The notes beneath the pieces were generated by a model that was not told the origin of the DNA, made no database searches, and saw only the letters and a program-made list of their open reading frames with translations. From Sistotremastrum niveocremeum HHB9708 (lineage: Eukaryota; Basidiomycota; Agaricomycetes; Sistotremastrales; Sistotremastraceae), in the NCBI GenBank assembly GCA_001630475.1, contig KV419413.1:230787-294786 (forward strand): 64,000 nucleotides of DNA, in the 5' to 3' direction. Position numbers and translations under genes: made by a program. Shown here in pieces: positions 12,090-22,695 of the stretch (the first letter of the stretch is position 1; each line of letters begins with the position of its first letter).

Positions 12090-12263
12090 AAATCGAGTTA
12101 TGTCCGTGTCGGAACCCTTCGGAAATGACGTCACTCTTCGCACTGACTTTGCTACCCCAAATTTGTTCCGGAAATGGCCGTGACATCGAAGCACCCGCCA
12201 ATAGGGCTTCTATCCCCGAAGCCCCAGTCTCGGTTGCTTTCGGCCCCTGGATCGTCCGCACAG
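12090..12263 (-). repeat. CCCCAG/CTGGGG hairpin repeat, copy C (right arm, inverted)
   Basis: Read on the minus strand it begins CTGTGCGGACGATCCAGGGG like copy A and then matches copy B, including the TGACGTCATTTCCGAA core. B and C form an imperfect inverted repeat around about 750 bp (11346-12089), which could mark a non-autonomous foldback element. Confidence 0.65.
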
Positions 12264-12422
12264 TCGACTGTTTTTAAAGCAAACAGACCTAGAGCCCTGA
12301 TGAATACTCGGGTAAACTACTTCAACGCTCCTCGTACAGCTCGAAACTATGCATTCACGAGCGGATTCATGACCTAGGCTTCCGGAAAGTGTATCTAGAG
12401 AGCTACCTAGAGCTGATTCAAG

Positions 12423-12910
12423 CAAGGGGCATGCACCGGGAGATGCCGAGACATCGGGTATCCGGGTTCGGGCCTGAAGAGCCCTTAAATAAATTTTTCG
12501 ACATATATTTTCGACACTTTCCTGGGCCTCACACCGGGATTTCCAGGTTGTCTGCTGCTCAAAAAGGCATATGCGCCTCCGCGACATTTTTCTCAATGCC
12601 CAGCTGACCACCCGAGTCCTCAGCGGCGTGACGTACGTCACCGGAGTGACACATGGTCACGCTTTCGCGCCGTCACACTTCCGGTCACTCTTGTGACACA
12701 AGAGTACCCTCGCTCAAACTGTGCCTCAAACAATGTTTGAGGGCGTTATAGCAATCTCCGTAGGCATGTAGTCTTAGCTGGATAAGACTTCAGAGGTCAA
12801 ATTAATATATTTATTATTTATCGGAATTTAAATATCGGGATCCGGTCCTCAGAGGCCTTAAATAAATTTTTCGACGTGATGTCGGAAAATTTTATCCTGC
12901 ATGCCCCTTG
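12423..12910. mobile_element. hAT-like MITE, 488 bp
   Basis: Terminal inverted repeats of 13 bp (CAAGGGGCATGCA at 12423; its complement ends at 12910) are flanked by a perfect 8-bp direct duplication, GATTCAAG, at 12415-12422 and 12911-12918. An 8-bp target duplication with CA-starting ends points to the hAT superfamily. Inside there is no transposase frame, but an internal direct repeat (12456-12502 and 12836-12877, sharing CTTAAATAAATTTTTCGAC) lies near both ends. The target site is in the duplicated 5' flank of F-box copy 3: the sequence right of the element continues the GATTGAAGGCGTTGGCTTC flank of copy 1. Confidence 0.85.
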
Positions 12911-13081
12911 GATTCAAGGCGTCGGCTTCTTCCCTAGTGTTTTTCTTCAAATCGGAATCGGAACTCGGCAGCTTGAAGCTGCCTGGTTCAGCAGTTCTGT
13001 CACCTTCCGTCGACTTGAGCGCATCTCTGCTGTATTATGACTTTCAAGAATACCATTTCTGGGAGACTGCGTCGTCTCACA

Positions 13082-14853
13082 ATGGCGGATATCCCAAGTG
13101 TGTCAGAGCTGTCGGCAGTATGTGTGGCATTCGAGACAAAGGTGATGGATGGAATGTGAGCAATACTACTTTTATGGGACCTAATGGCTCTTGTTGAGGC
13201 TTGCTATCGCAGTTAAGACCAGTTTCTTGGGGCACAGCCTTGCACGGAAAGAAGGAACGACGCTCGACAAGGTAGCTATCGGCTTCCGCTTTCGCGAATA
13301 CGTTCTGACGAGCTCATACGCGCGCAATGTTCCAGCCTTGGAAGAGATGCAAGCAAGACTACGCAACTCTATTTACTTTTTGAAACAACGGCACAATCTG
13401 TGCACACCTGTAGGACGTTTAACGGACGAGCTCATATCGAGGACGCTGCAATATTGTCTTTGGGAAGATAACCAGCCTTGGGAGACTTCGGGACGATTCA
13501 AATCTCCCTCGACATTCTCTCTGTGAGTCACTCAACATCTATGAAAGAGCGATACTAATGGTGTGACGCAGGTGTGCGAGATGGCGAAACATAGCGGTCA
13601 CGTCTCCAGAGCTGTGGTCCACGATCTACCTCCCGTGCGCTCCGAAATTGTTCAAGCTTCTCCGTGATAGAAATGGAAGTTTTCCGCTTTCCGTTATTAT
13701 CTCGAACGAGATGTTCGGCCTCAAAAAGTTACCCACGTCTCGGATTGGCTCCCGAGTGATGGAGCCTCTTCGCGAGATTGTCCCTCGCATCTCGAATCTG
13801 ACTGTCAAATGGGATGAGCGCAAATATAAGACACAGTCCTTTAATTCTTTGATCAACCAGCACATCGGACTCAAAGAGTTCACCATTCTTCAATCATTCG
13901 ACCTTTGTGGCACTTCCACCAGCTCCCCGGATAACACTCCTTGCACCTTGAACACGCCTTCCCTTCGCAGTCTGAAGGTAAACGCGGACGTATCCATTAT
14001 TCCTCGTATATCTCTTCAAAATCTCGTATGTCTGGACTACGAGTATCGGTCCATGAAGCCGACGCAAATCCTCGATTTGCTCTTACTGTTCCCTGCTCTA
14101 GAGCGTTGCTCGATAACCGATCTCAATCCTCAGTGAGAAGCAGCAGACAGAATGGATCATTCTATCGTTGTGATGGAGAGGCTTCAATTCTTATCAATCA
14201 AATATCGCTGGCTGGACGACGCGGATTACTTGTTGGATCATATCGAGGCGCCTACCACTGCCACCAAGATTATAAGTGTTTGGGGCCCGTCAGATGGGTT
14301 CGACGATTCAACCTTCGAGAGCCTGATCGGAACTCGTATGTCTTCGTGCGATAGATTGCAGATCATCCAACGATCTCAATCCTACGTCGCGACGCTCACA
14401 CCGAGCTCTGGAGGATTAATCAAGTTTCCATACGAAACGCGCGACTCATCTCATACCGTGGAAATCATATCATTTCTGACGCTCGCTATAGATCCCAGCA
14501 CCCTCTCTTGGATTGACCTTGAGATACCACACTTACCATCTGTGACAAAGCTCATTGCGTTCCTCCTCCCTTCGCCCCTCACACATATCAGCATCCACAC
14601 CCAAGAGACCAGCTTTGTGAGACTTCTCACTGCTCTCGAAGACACGCCCGACGTCGTTTGCCCCCGTCTGGAGAGCATGGACTGTACAGGCACACCTTTA
14701 AGCGCATCTCGCATGAGGAACTTTTTATATTTCAGAGAGGCCAAAGCGATTGCTCTTCGAGAGCTGAAGATCACGAAGGGTCTGTGTGACCCAGATGTCA
14801 ACAGCTTGGTCTCAATTATCGAAAACCTCATCGAAGTTAATGCAGAGTCTTGA
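13082..14853 (+). pseudogene. F-box/LRR-like gene, array copy 3, broken by two stops
   Basis: The exons align one to one with copy 1: 13082-13155, 13213-13271 (same 59-nt length), 13336-13522 and 13572-14853. Splice sites are all kept, but two stops lie in the frame: TAA at 13214-13216, where copies 1 and 2 have CAA/CAG, and TGA at 14134-14136 in the variable acidic loop. The rest reads through cleanly (GRLTDELISRTLQYCLW, CARWRNIAVTSPELWS, RELKITKGLCDPD), so inactivation is recent. A truncated product could still arise from a downstream start, for example the ATG at 14152, but it would lack the F-box. Confidence 0.82.
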
Positions 14854-15063
14854 GGAGAGTTTGAGGCATATCTTGAAGGACATTATTGACTGAACCCGTG
14901 TCTCTTCCACAGCGATGTCGAGGAAGGTTATTTGATAAGGCTATTATTGTATAACTCGACCGTAAGAGTCCATAATTCTCTAAAACAATTCTAATATTAA
15001 GTTCATGTAAATGGACGTCATGAACGCTACGTCATATATCCGACGACTCAACGATCTACTGTT

Positions 15064-15637
15064 CTAATCCGTGGCGGTGATGGTCAGGGGGGCTTCGGTG
15101 CCTCCCTGGATGAAGACGGGATTACCGTCGGTCCCGGTGATGGGATAAGTTACATCCATCTGGACCACATACGGCGCCCCAGAAAAATAGAATGTACGAG
15201 GAAGCTATGGCCACGAGTAAGGCGACAGCTGAGAATATAGCAAAAGGGACTAACGGTGACACTGAAGTTGTCGGTCAAGGAAGGAGATGCGCTCTGGTCG
15301 AACGTGCGCCGAGCCAGGAGGATGGGAGGTTCGTGGCCGTTATTTGAGTTCTCGAGTACCTCGATGTAGTAGTCGAGGTATTTAGGAACGATTCCGAACT
15401 GGTTGACGGCGCAGTTGAAGTCGGCGTTAATTGTGAAGGTCTGCAAGAGCGCGCAGCGCGCTGTCAGTATATGAAGACGACGCAGGACTGAGGATTACTT
15501 ACATCACCGGGCGAAAGTTTGGTAGGCGTAGCAGTCAAAACGCCGAATTGAGCTGCCTCGGGGCACGACCGAGGTAACACTGCGCTAGAAGCGACCGAGA
15601 CGAGAGAAAGGAGCGCGATAGATAGAACAGACTTCAT
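15064..15637 (-). CDS. Small secreted protein, complete paralog of the left-edge gene
   Basis: Exons 15637-15503, 15440-15255 and 15204-15064 encode 153 aa, with both introns in phase 0. The signal peptide is MKSVLSIALLSLVSVASSA, followed by a mature domain of about 130 residues with two or three Cys (SCPEA, FNCAV), short beta-like blocks and the shared motifs NNGHEPPILLARR, GAPYVVQ and GGTEAP. No lipid anchor or membrane segment follows. The start was chosen at 15637 because it begins the signal peptide. A TATA box lies 78 nt upstream. I recognise it as a small secreted protein found in agaric genomes but cannot name a function. It sits between F-box copies 3 and 4, in opposite orientation to both. 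Confidence 0.82.
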
Positions 15638-16577
15638 CTGGACGCTGGTATGAGAGGAGAGTGGCAATTAGGAGGGAAGGTATGTTGATGTCGACTCAGG
15701 ACGGATCCCTCTGGTTTATATACAGTAAACGTTTAAGCCCTTCTGTACGAGCCCCGATTCGGCTTGCAATTGTCGAAGACGTCGTCAATTTCTGGTGAGA
15801 GAGCATGCAAGCGGAATTGATCAAGGGCCACCGATGCTGTCCGCAAAGGCTTCATTACTCCAGTTTCTGGCCAATCATGAGACTTCACTTGGGTCCGCAG
15901 GCGGAGAAGACTCTAGCGTAATCGTGTTTCATGGAGTATTAGAGGCGGCCGGTTGGAATCTCGAACGCTATTGGATGAAACATAGGCTGTGCAGTGGAAC
16001 TTCGACAATAAGGAAGTATATGTCATGCCGCTACGGAGAGTCCGAAAGCAATTGCAAGACACAGGACGTAAATTAAATGGGCGAACGTGGCCGTAGCCGG
16101 GCCTTCGGAACAAAATTCTAGTCTCGATGGTATTTCCACGAGTGCTGATCATGATAGCAGAGAAATTACGGTGAGCTGAACGGCAAGATTAAATCAGGTA
16201 ATTCCAAGCCACTACTGAGGCCTGAGGTCCATCGTGGAGGCCGCAAATTTGGAGTCGGGTCCAGAGAAAGGCAACGGTGCCAATTGATCTTGATAACACC
16301 GCAAAAAAAAAACGGTGAGACACCGATGCAGTTTCGAATCAAAGACACTAGAGCAAGAGTGGAAGAGCTGAAATTTTGAAAGGATGTCACCCGATGAGCC
16401 TGACGAGCAGCAGAAACGTGGAAAAAACATCCGAACTCCGCTGTCTTGCCTCAAGTCATCATCCGCGGCGGCCGAGTCGCTCTCATCGACATTGGTGAGT
16501 ATTCCGCGTTTGTACGCTGACTAGTAACACATCTGACAGCACATCGTAGTCTGACCTGTTTGACCGCTCCTGAAACG
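15638..16577. other. Gene-free stretch
   Basis: Divergent intergenic region between the secreted protein gene (minus strand) and F-box copy 4 (plus strand). Apart from the TATA box it holds a run of ten A at about 16304. No exon is supported. Confidence 0.5.
15715..15722 (-). promoter_or_regulatory. TATA box of the secreted protein gene
   Basis: TATATAAA on the minus strand, 78-85 nt before the ATG at 15637, a usual fungal spacing. Confidence 0.6.
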
Positions 16578-18322
16578 ATGACGACGGAGCCTGCGAGGTC
16601 TGAGCTGGCCGAGCTGTGCGCTGGGTTCGAGATGCAAGTCGCAAACAGCATGTGAGTCCAGCCAGCGCTCTCGCTGGTTGATGTATGTCTAAGTTTTCAC
16701 CGAAGTGCAGAGAGGATGTTGAATTTCCATCGCGCAAGTGACGCGCTCAGTGATCCTGGAAAATGTATGTCGAGCGCGGTGAAAAATTGCAGAAAAATCT
16801 GACAGGTGTCATCTTCTAGCCCTTCCTGAAATGCAGCGGAGACTCTCTCGATCAATTCAATTCTTGGCGCAACAACGCAATCAATGTACCTTAGTTGGGC
16901 GGTTGTCTGATGAGATTATCTCGGAGATCCTAGGATACTGCATGGCAGCAGCGTACGCGGAAATGATTCCTTGCTTCAGCCACAAGAACGACTTCAGCTT
17001 CCCTGCGGCATTTTCAACGTCTGTATGCACCTTATTCGAATTCATTCTGTGTTGACCCAGTCCATAGATGCGCTCGGTGGAGACAAATCGCAATGCAGAC
17101 ACCCTCGCTGTGGTACAAAATTGTCATCCCATGTCATCCGGAGTTGTTGAGTCTTTTCGAAGCCCGGAGCGGCAACTTCCCTTTGGACGTCACAGTAATC
17201 AATAGTTGCACCAAGAGCGACCCGTCTTCCCTGAATATACTTGGCGACACCCTTCGTCGACTGGTACCCCGAATTTCTCATCTTTTTCTGAATTGGGAGG
17301 AGCACGATCATGGCCCGACAAGCTTCCTGGCCGATCATCTCGGAAGCAGAGAATTCCAATCTCTCAAATCCCTGCATATAAATGACTGTCATCAAGCGAA
17401 AAAGCCAATCGGCCTCATATTGAACATGCCGAAGCTCCAGTTTTTCGAGTACCACGGGGATCCGATCAATATGCCTCGCTTGCAACTTCGTCATCTACTT
17501 CATCTCCACCTTCAATGGACATGCATGGGATCTGACGACATACTCAAGTTCCTTTCTCTATTCCCGCTGTTGCAAAAATGCTTTCTGCTCAACACTGAGG
17601 TCTCAACGACGCCTTCGATCGCTGGACAGCTTATCGTTCCTCTCCCCAGATTAGAAACCTTCTATGCACTCACAATGCGACCTTCTGACGTCGATCATCT
17701 TTTCCGACATCTTCATGTGCCACCTTCTGCAAGCCTTTCCTTCTCCATCAACAAGGACGACGCCAATACTACACAGCTTTGCGATCTTTTGGGATCTCTT
17801 ATCAGCTCATTCGCCAAATCCAGCATCTTAAAGCCCGACGCTACATCATCCGTCACATACCGATTCGAATCGAAATCGTCTCCGACACTCTCGATACATC
17901 ACGAGGCTCCTTCTTCCACAAAGGTTCCACTGAAACTCGTGTCGTTCCCAAAGCTTGCGGAATACCCGAATTACCTGTCTCACCTCCACCTTAATGTTCA
18001 TTGCCTACCATCCCTCCGCGATCTTATTCGAATTCTTAGTTCGTGGTCGGGCCTCATCAAGATCAAAGTTCGCACGCAACCGAACGAATTCGAAAGATTC
18101 CTCGATGCTTTCGAGGAAGCACCTCTCACTTTATGTCCTCGTCTAAGGTTTCTTGACTGCCAAGACACCTCATTCAGCAGCGCCCGAATGCTCAGATTCC
18201 TTGCTTTCCGAGTCAGTCGCGGTTTCCCTCTGGCAAGACTGTATATGACACCTGGATTCTCTGACCATGCCTTTATCGCCCCCGGGACCGAGATCCGCGT
18301 AGCATCTGCGGAGGACGGATAA
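16578..18322 (+). CDS. F-box/LRR-like protein, array copy 4
   Basis: Predicted SCF substrate receptor, 528 aa, exons 16578-16651, 16706-16764, 16820-17018 and 17068-18322. The second exon is again exactly 59 nt, which fixed its acceptor at the GAAG before 16706 rather than the nearby GCAG. The F-box reads VGRLSDEIISEILGYCMA, continuing after the last intron as CARWRQIAMQTPSLWYKIVIPC. The LRR-like part ends differently from copies 1-3 (FRVSRGFPLARLYMTPGFS), and the copy is clearly older. The donor of the third intron is GTCTGT, weak but required by frame. The frame is intact. Confidence 0.8.
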
Positions 18323-18964
18323 TCGTAGATGTAATGTGGTGGTCACAAAAGCAGACGGGAGGGCTATGCTTGTGTTGCTTTCTTTTCCGCTGCGTCTTTC
18401 AAGCCTGGCCCGTGAATGTCGAACTACGGTAAGCCTCTCGTTCCGAAGATCACAATACTAGCGAGAGCTGACGGCTTCCTTCCAGAATCTTTATTTCCGG
18501 GACCCTCTCATCCAATCCTTCGCGGAACCTTCGTCATGCGCTATCCTATCGATGAAGTTGCACTGATCGTCTTCTGTATACGTGCTGCTTTCAAGTCTTG
18601 CCGCTGTCTCGCCCACTTCACTGACCAAAAATACCATGCGAATGAATTTGGAGCTTTTAGAATAAGAATTACTGTTACAGTAGTACCTTCTAGTATCACC
18701 ATCACTACAGTAATGTAGTAAACACGCGACTGGCTACGACTTGGCAATATTCGCGTCAATCGGTCTCGCTGCTTTGTTAACGAGCGCTTAATAAGATTAC
18801 CCCGGTTGGCCAATATCTGTCCACCATCATAACGCCATTAAATTTGCGTTGTTTGCTGAGACGTGTGGAACTTGCGCTTCAGGCTATCTAATCCAGTGAC
18901 ATTCGTGTCAGTTTAAGTTCTCATTAATGCTGAGCTTTCGTTAATTCTGAAATGCAGAAAAACG
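18323..18964. other. Gene-free stretch
   Basis: Spacer between F-box copies 4 and 5. No repeat and no coding exon seen. Confidence 0.5.
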
Positions 18965-20826
18965 ATGGCAACCCAGATATATGTCAATGGGATACCCTCT
19001 GCGCTCCAGTTGTCAGAACTTTTGGCCGCGTTCGAAAACAGTATAGCAGAAGGGGTTCAGATTATGTGGGTGGCATGCTTCCTTCGATTTAGCCACACAG
19101 GCATAATAATTCGTTCCCACAAAGCCAGAAGCAAGCACTGCATACTCGCCAGGATGACGCAAAATTGGAGCAAGTGGATCAAGGTAAGCACCTCACGTAT
19201 CCTTAATAAAGCCTGAAATTCTGATCATTTCGTTCATGTCAACTTCACGAGTTTAGCATTTTCCCAATTAAACCAAAGGATATCTTCTTTACCAATACGC
19301 CTGAAGCAGCAACGCAACCTATGCACTCCTCTAGGACGATTATCCGACGAGATCATTTTACAAATCCTTGGATACTGCTTGGTCTCAAACGCAGGGGACA
19401 ATTCTTTGCAAGATCTATACTACATAGAGGAAACTATTCCACTTTCCTCGGCATTTTTCTTGTAGGTCTTGATTCCTCTAGTTGCGGGCACTTTGATAAT
19501 TGATCTAATAACAGTTGTAAGAGATGGAGGGACTTAGCCAACTCTTATCCTCCCCTGTGGTCGCAGATTGCTCTTCCGTGCAATCCAAATCTATTCAGAT
19601 TGTTTCGCGATCGAAGCGGAACTTCCCTTATGAGGGTACATCTCACAAACGTTGGAGTTCGGTCCGACGATGTACATATGCATGCGCTTGGTGATTCTCT
19701 GTGTCAGCTAGCTCCCCAAATCTCAGAGCTGCAAGTTGACTGGATGCGCGATGTCCAGAATTTGCTTGGGTGGGACCAATTCTTGGCCAGGCACCTGAGG
19801 CAGAACGAGCTTAGTTCTCTCAAGTCGCTACTATTAACAGACGGCGGATCCCATCAACTGACCGACTACATCATCAGCACGCCGGTTCTTCAAACATTGA
19901 GGGTCTACGCCAAACATCCACTGGCTCCTCTCCACATGCGTGTCGATAACTTGGTGGAGTTGTCCTATCTCTGCGACTCTTTGAGCCCTTTGAATATTTT
20001 GAGGCTTCTATCTGAATTCCCGCGTATAGAGCGTTGCTCTATTTATGACCAAGAACCAGAATCCCATTCCCGCTCCGAAACCCTCCCCGTCATCTCTCTT
20101 CCTAGACTGAAATCCATTCACATAGGGTCCCTATACCTGTCAGATATGAGACAGGTGTTGGGAAATCTCGAGGTTCCATCTTCTGCCCACTTGCGGCTGG
20201 AAACAATAGAGCTTCACTCGCGCTCAACGTCTATTGAAGGCTTCCTGGCACCTTACTTAGCATCTACCCAGGATCTCAACATCGTCAAAAGCAAGTCTTT
20301 GGTCACTTACCGTCTGACCTTGGATTCGGGACGTCTGCTCGTTGTTGAGAATAAGTTCGAGCATGGGGGTGGTATAACGGTCGCTTCGTTAGCGGCACTT
20401 TCCAGATATCCGACTAACCTCTCCCGGGTCAACCTTAAAGTGCAGCATTTGCCATCACTGTATGGCATTGTCGAGATACTCAGCTCATGGCCCTCCGTAA
20501 AACACATCGGAGTCTGCACACAATATGCCGACTTCGAGCGACTGCTGACTGCTCTCATGGAGACACCTAACACAACGTGTCCTCTGCTGAGAAGCTTTGA
20601 CTGCACTGGTACAAAGTTTTCGGGGAATTACATGAAGCGATTCTTGGAGTTTCGAACGAGCAAAAGTGTTGCTCTTCAGGAGCTCAACATCACCGAGGGC
20701 TTCTCGGACCTCGAACCAGGGGAAGTCGCACACTTAGTTGGAAAAGTCAGGGAAATCCCTGTCGAGTCGAAACTGCGATGGGAGGTGGCTAGGCCAGATT
20801 GTGACCCCTACCCTAGATGGCTCTGA
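18965..20826 (+). CDS. F-box/LRR-like protein, array copy 5
   Basis: Predicted SCF substrate receptor, 566 aa, exons 18965-19065, 19101-19183, 19257-19461 and 19515-20826, with the same phase pattern as the other copies. The leader exons are longer than in copies 1-4 (101 and 83 nt). The F-box is LGRLSDEIILQILGYCLV, then CKRWRDLANSYPPLWSQIALPC. The LRR-like exon keeps the family end (TTCPLLRSFDCTGTKFS, LQELNITEGFSD) and adds a tail of about 30 residues. The first intron is only 35 nt (19066-19100), the shortest in the array, and should be checked with RNA data. It is the most divergent copy and ends the array. Confidence 0.78.
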
Positions 20827-21158
20827 ACCCTCATCCACACATCTCCTGCTTTCCACACTAGAAATCTTTAGTGGGGTCGAGGATATAGCCTTTCGAATGA
20901 GCCCGTTATGTATAGTCTGATTCGTGTATAAATACGAGAGCTGTCAAGAGTCGGGGTCATAGTTCTATAACATAAATGTACGTATACATATAGGACTAGT
21001 ATTGTATATGCGAGCCTCGGCCTTACTTCATATATTTAGCTCTGGTGTTAGAAGAAGAGTACAACCGGGTGGAGTAGCCTTAAACCCATCTCAGCATGCC
21101 TGCAGAACATGAAAAAATAGACTACTTTACCGTCGACCTCGTCACTGCCTAGAGCATC
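20827..21158. other. Gene-free stretch
   Basis: Short convergent spacer between F-box copy 5 and the minus-strand gene that follows. AT-rich 3' flank with nothing else recognisable. Confidence 0.5.
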
Positions 21159-21699
21159 TCATGCTACTTGAACCAAACGAACTGTCTTGTCGATGTGTTT
21201 ACCACCAATAACACTGAGAGCGAAAGTGGCGTAAAGCCATTGTCCATTCTCATATTTCTCCAGTCCGAAGGTTATAGATCCCTTTGCGATTCCAAGATTG
21301 ATACCCGTAGTGACGGCACCAGAGCTGAGATTCTCGGTGATATGTCCAATAGAAGTCCATCCTTTGAAAGGAACTTCGATTTGAAGATTTGCATTGAGAA
21401 TGTAGGTGGTGCTGTCGATAGAGCCGTCAATCTAAGCATCTCATTTTAGTCAATTATGTGTAGTTCGTCAGAGTGTTTTGTGAAGACTTACGCGGAAGAA
21501 AGAGACGCTGTACTTGAAGTCAATTGGAGCACCCACGGATTTCTCCACGAGGATATACCCATTATCATCGGGAAGAGAGTGGGATTTGATATAACGCTCG
21601 ACCTCTGCAAGAGATACAATTAATAGGACTCAAAATTTTGAGTAGTTTGAATAGAAACGCACCAGCGGCGGCTTCAAGACTGAGAAATGTGGCCGGCAT
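21159..21699 (-). CDS. Small protein of unknown family, 140 aa
   Basis: Exons 21699-21663, 21604-21492 and 21431-21159 give 140 aa. There is no signal peptide and no membrane segment, so it is probably cytosolic. The start MPATFLSLEAAAEVERYI is followed by alternating hydrophobic stretches (YSVSFFRIDGSI, TFGLEKYENGQWLYATF, KHIDKTVRLVQV) that suggest a compact beta-rich fold. It has no Cys. Size and composition recall small fungal lectin-like or pore-former-like proteins, but I see no motif that would support either. Both introns have clean GT-AG ends and branch sites, which makes the gene itself believable. Confidence 0.7.
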
Positions 21700-22695
21700 A
21701 TTGGATTTGGTGATGACTGGACGATTGTGAGGTAATAAGAGACTGGCTTGTGGAAGACTCGAGAAGAATACTTTATAGTCTCATGGATCCCGCTCATCGA
21801 TGCGGTGAACTCGATCCATCCCTAACATTACCTCTGTGCGTGTTCCTGCGGATCGCGGTAACGGAAAAGGTATCCAATGACATGCAGAGAAATTTCAGAC
21901 GCCCCGAATGCTCTGAAGATTTGGCACAAGGGCCAATAGCAGAGTGTCCATGCATCCTAACCTCGACGGTGAAGGATACGATCGATCATTCAACACAAAT
22001 ACCGGAGAGCTTCGAAGCGCTGGGAAGGCACAAATCTATTTCTGATAACATAGGCAGTAGTACTGTGGAAGTCGGCTCTATAAATCACGTCGGCTCTATG
22101 AATCAAGGGCCTCATTCACTCAGATGGTCCCATTTTCTCCTAGTTTTTTCTTCAGCGCATTGATCTATGAGTACTTTACATGCCTACCAAAATTCAAGAG
22201 AGTCCGATGACCTGATCGAGCACAATGTTGGATAAGACTGAAAAAACTGTGAATCCGCGCCATTTCCGGGGTGCCGCGTCGTCCGAATAAACGTCACCCA
22301 TATGCTCCCGTCACATCACGCTGATCAATTGGTCCCAATTTTTGACAGGCAAGGAGATGATGGGGCGAAATAGATCTCCGAATTTTAGTGAAATAAATTT
22401 TGCACTTCTTGAGGGTCAACGAGGTAGGTTCCCACGCTTGATTCATTGAGTCGACGACGCGACTTTTCAACCCTTCCCGCCAAACTTGCTTTCTTCAGGC
22501 TCTGACTCTCTCTACACTCAAGGAAAGTATCTAACTTCATACTCGAGAGTCTCAGCTTCGCAATAGTCTTGGTTTTATCAAAAACGGAGCAAAATTGAGG
22601 GAATCAGCCGCCAAATCAGTTTTCCTGATTCATTGACGCGACTTCCACAGTAAGTATTCTCGCGCTTCAGACACAAATTGCTGGATCAGGTTGAT
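21700..22695. other. Gene-free stretch
   Basis: One 137-codon open frame (21750-22163) has no splice signals, domain or plausible start context. Near 22440-22640 the sequence GATTCATTGA...CGACGCGAC occurs twice. No gene called. Confidence 0.5.
21771..21777 (-). promoter_or_regulatory. TATA box of the 140-aa protein gene
   Basis: TATAAAG on the minus strand, about 72 nt upstream of the ATG at 21699. Confidence 0.55.

Larger units (their letters stand above)
9482..12422. other. Repeat-bearing gene-poor stretch inside the F-box array
   Basis: About 2.9 kb between F-box copy 2 and the MITE. It holds three copies of a GC-rich hairpin repeat and a possible very short spliced gene, listed separately. 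Open frames of 60-144 codons around 10030-10970 lack codon bias, splice logic and any recognisable domain, so I do not call them. Nothing resembling a sixth F-box gene remains here. Confidence 0.6.

Noticed and set aside
13191-13526. Reading exons 2 and 3 of F-box copy 3 as one exon in another frame
   Set aside because: The frame matches the paralogs only after 13336; in exon 2 the paralog alignment is clearly in the frame containing the TAA, and exon 2 has the conserved 59-nt length.
21750-22163. 137-codon plus-strand frame upstream of the 140-aa protein gene
   Set aside because: Overlaps that gene's TATA region, composition is random and no intron or domain is present.
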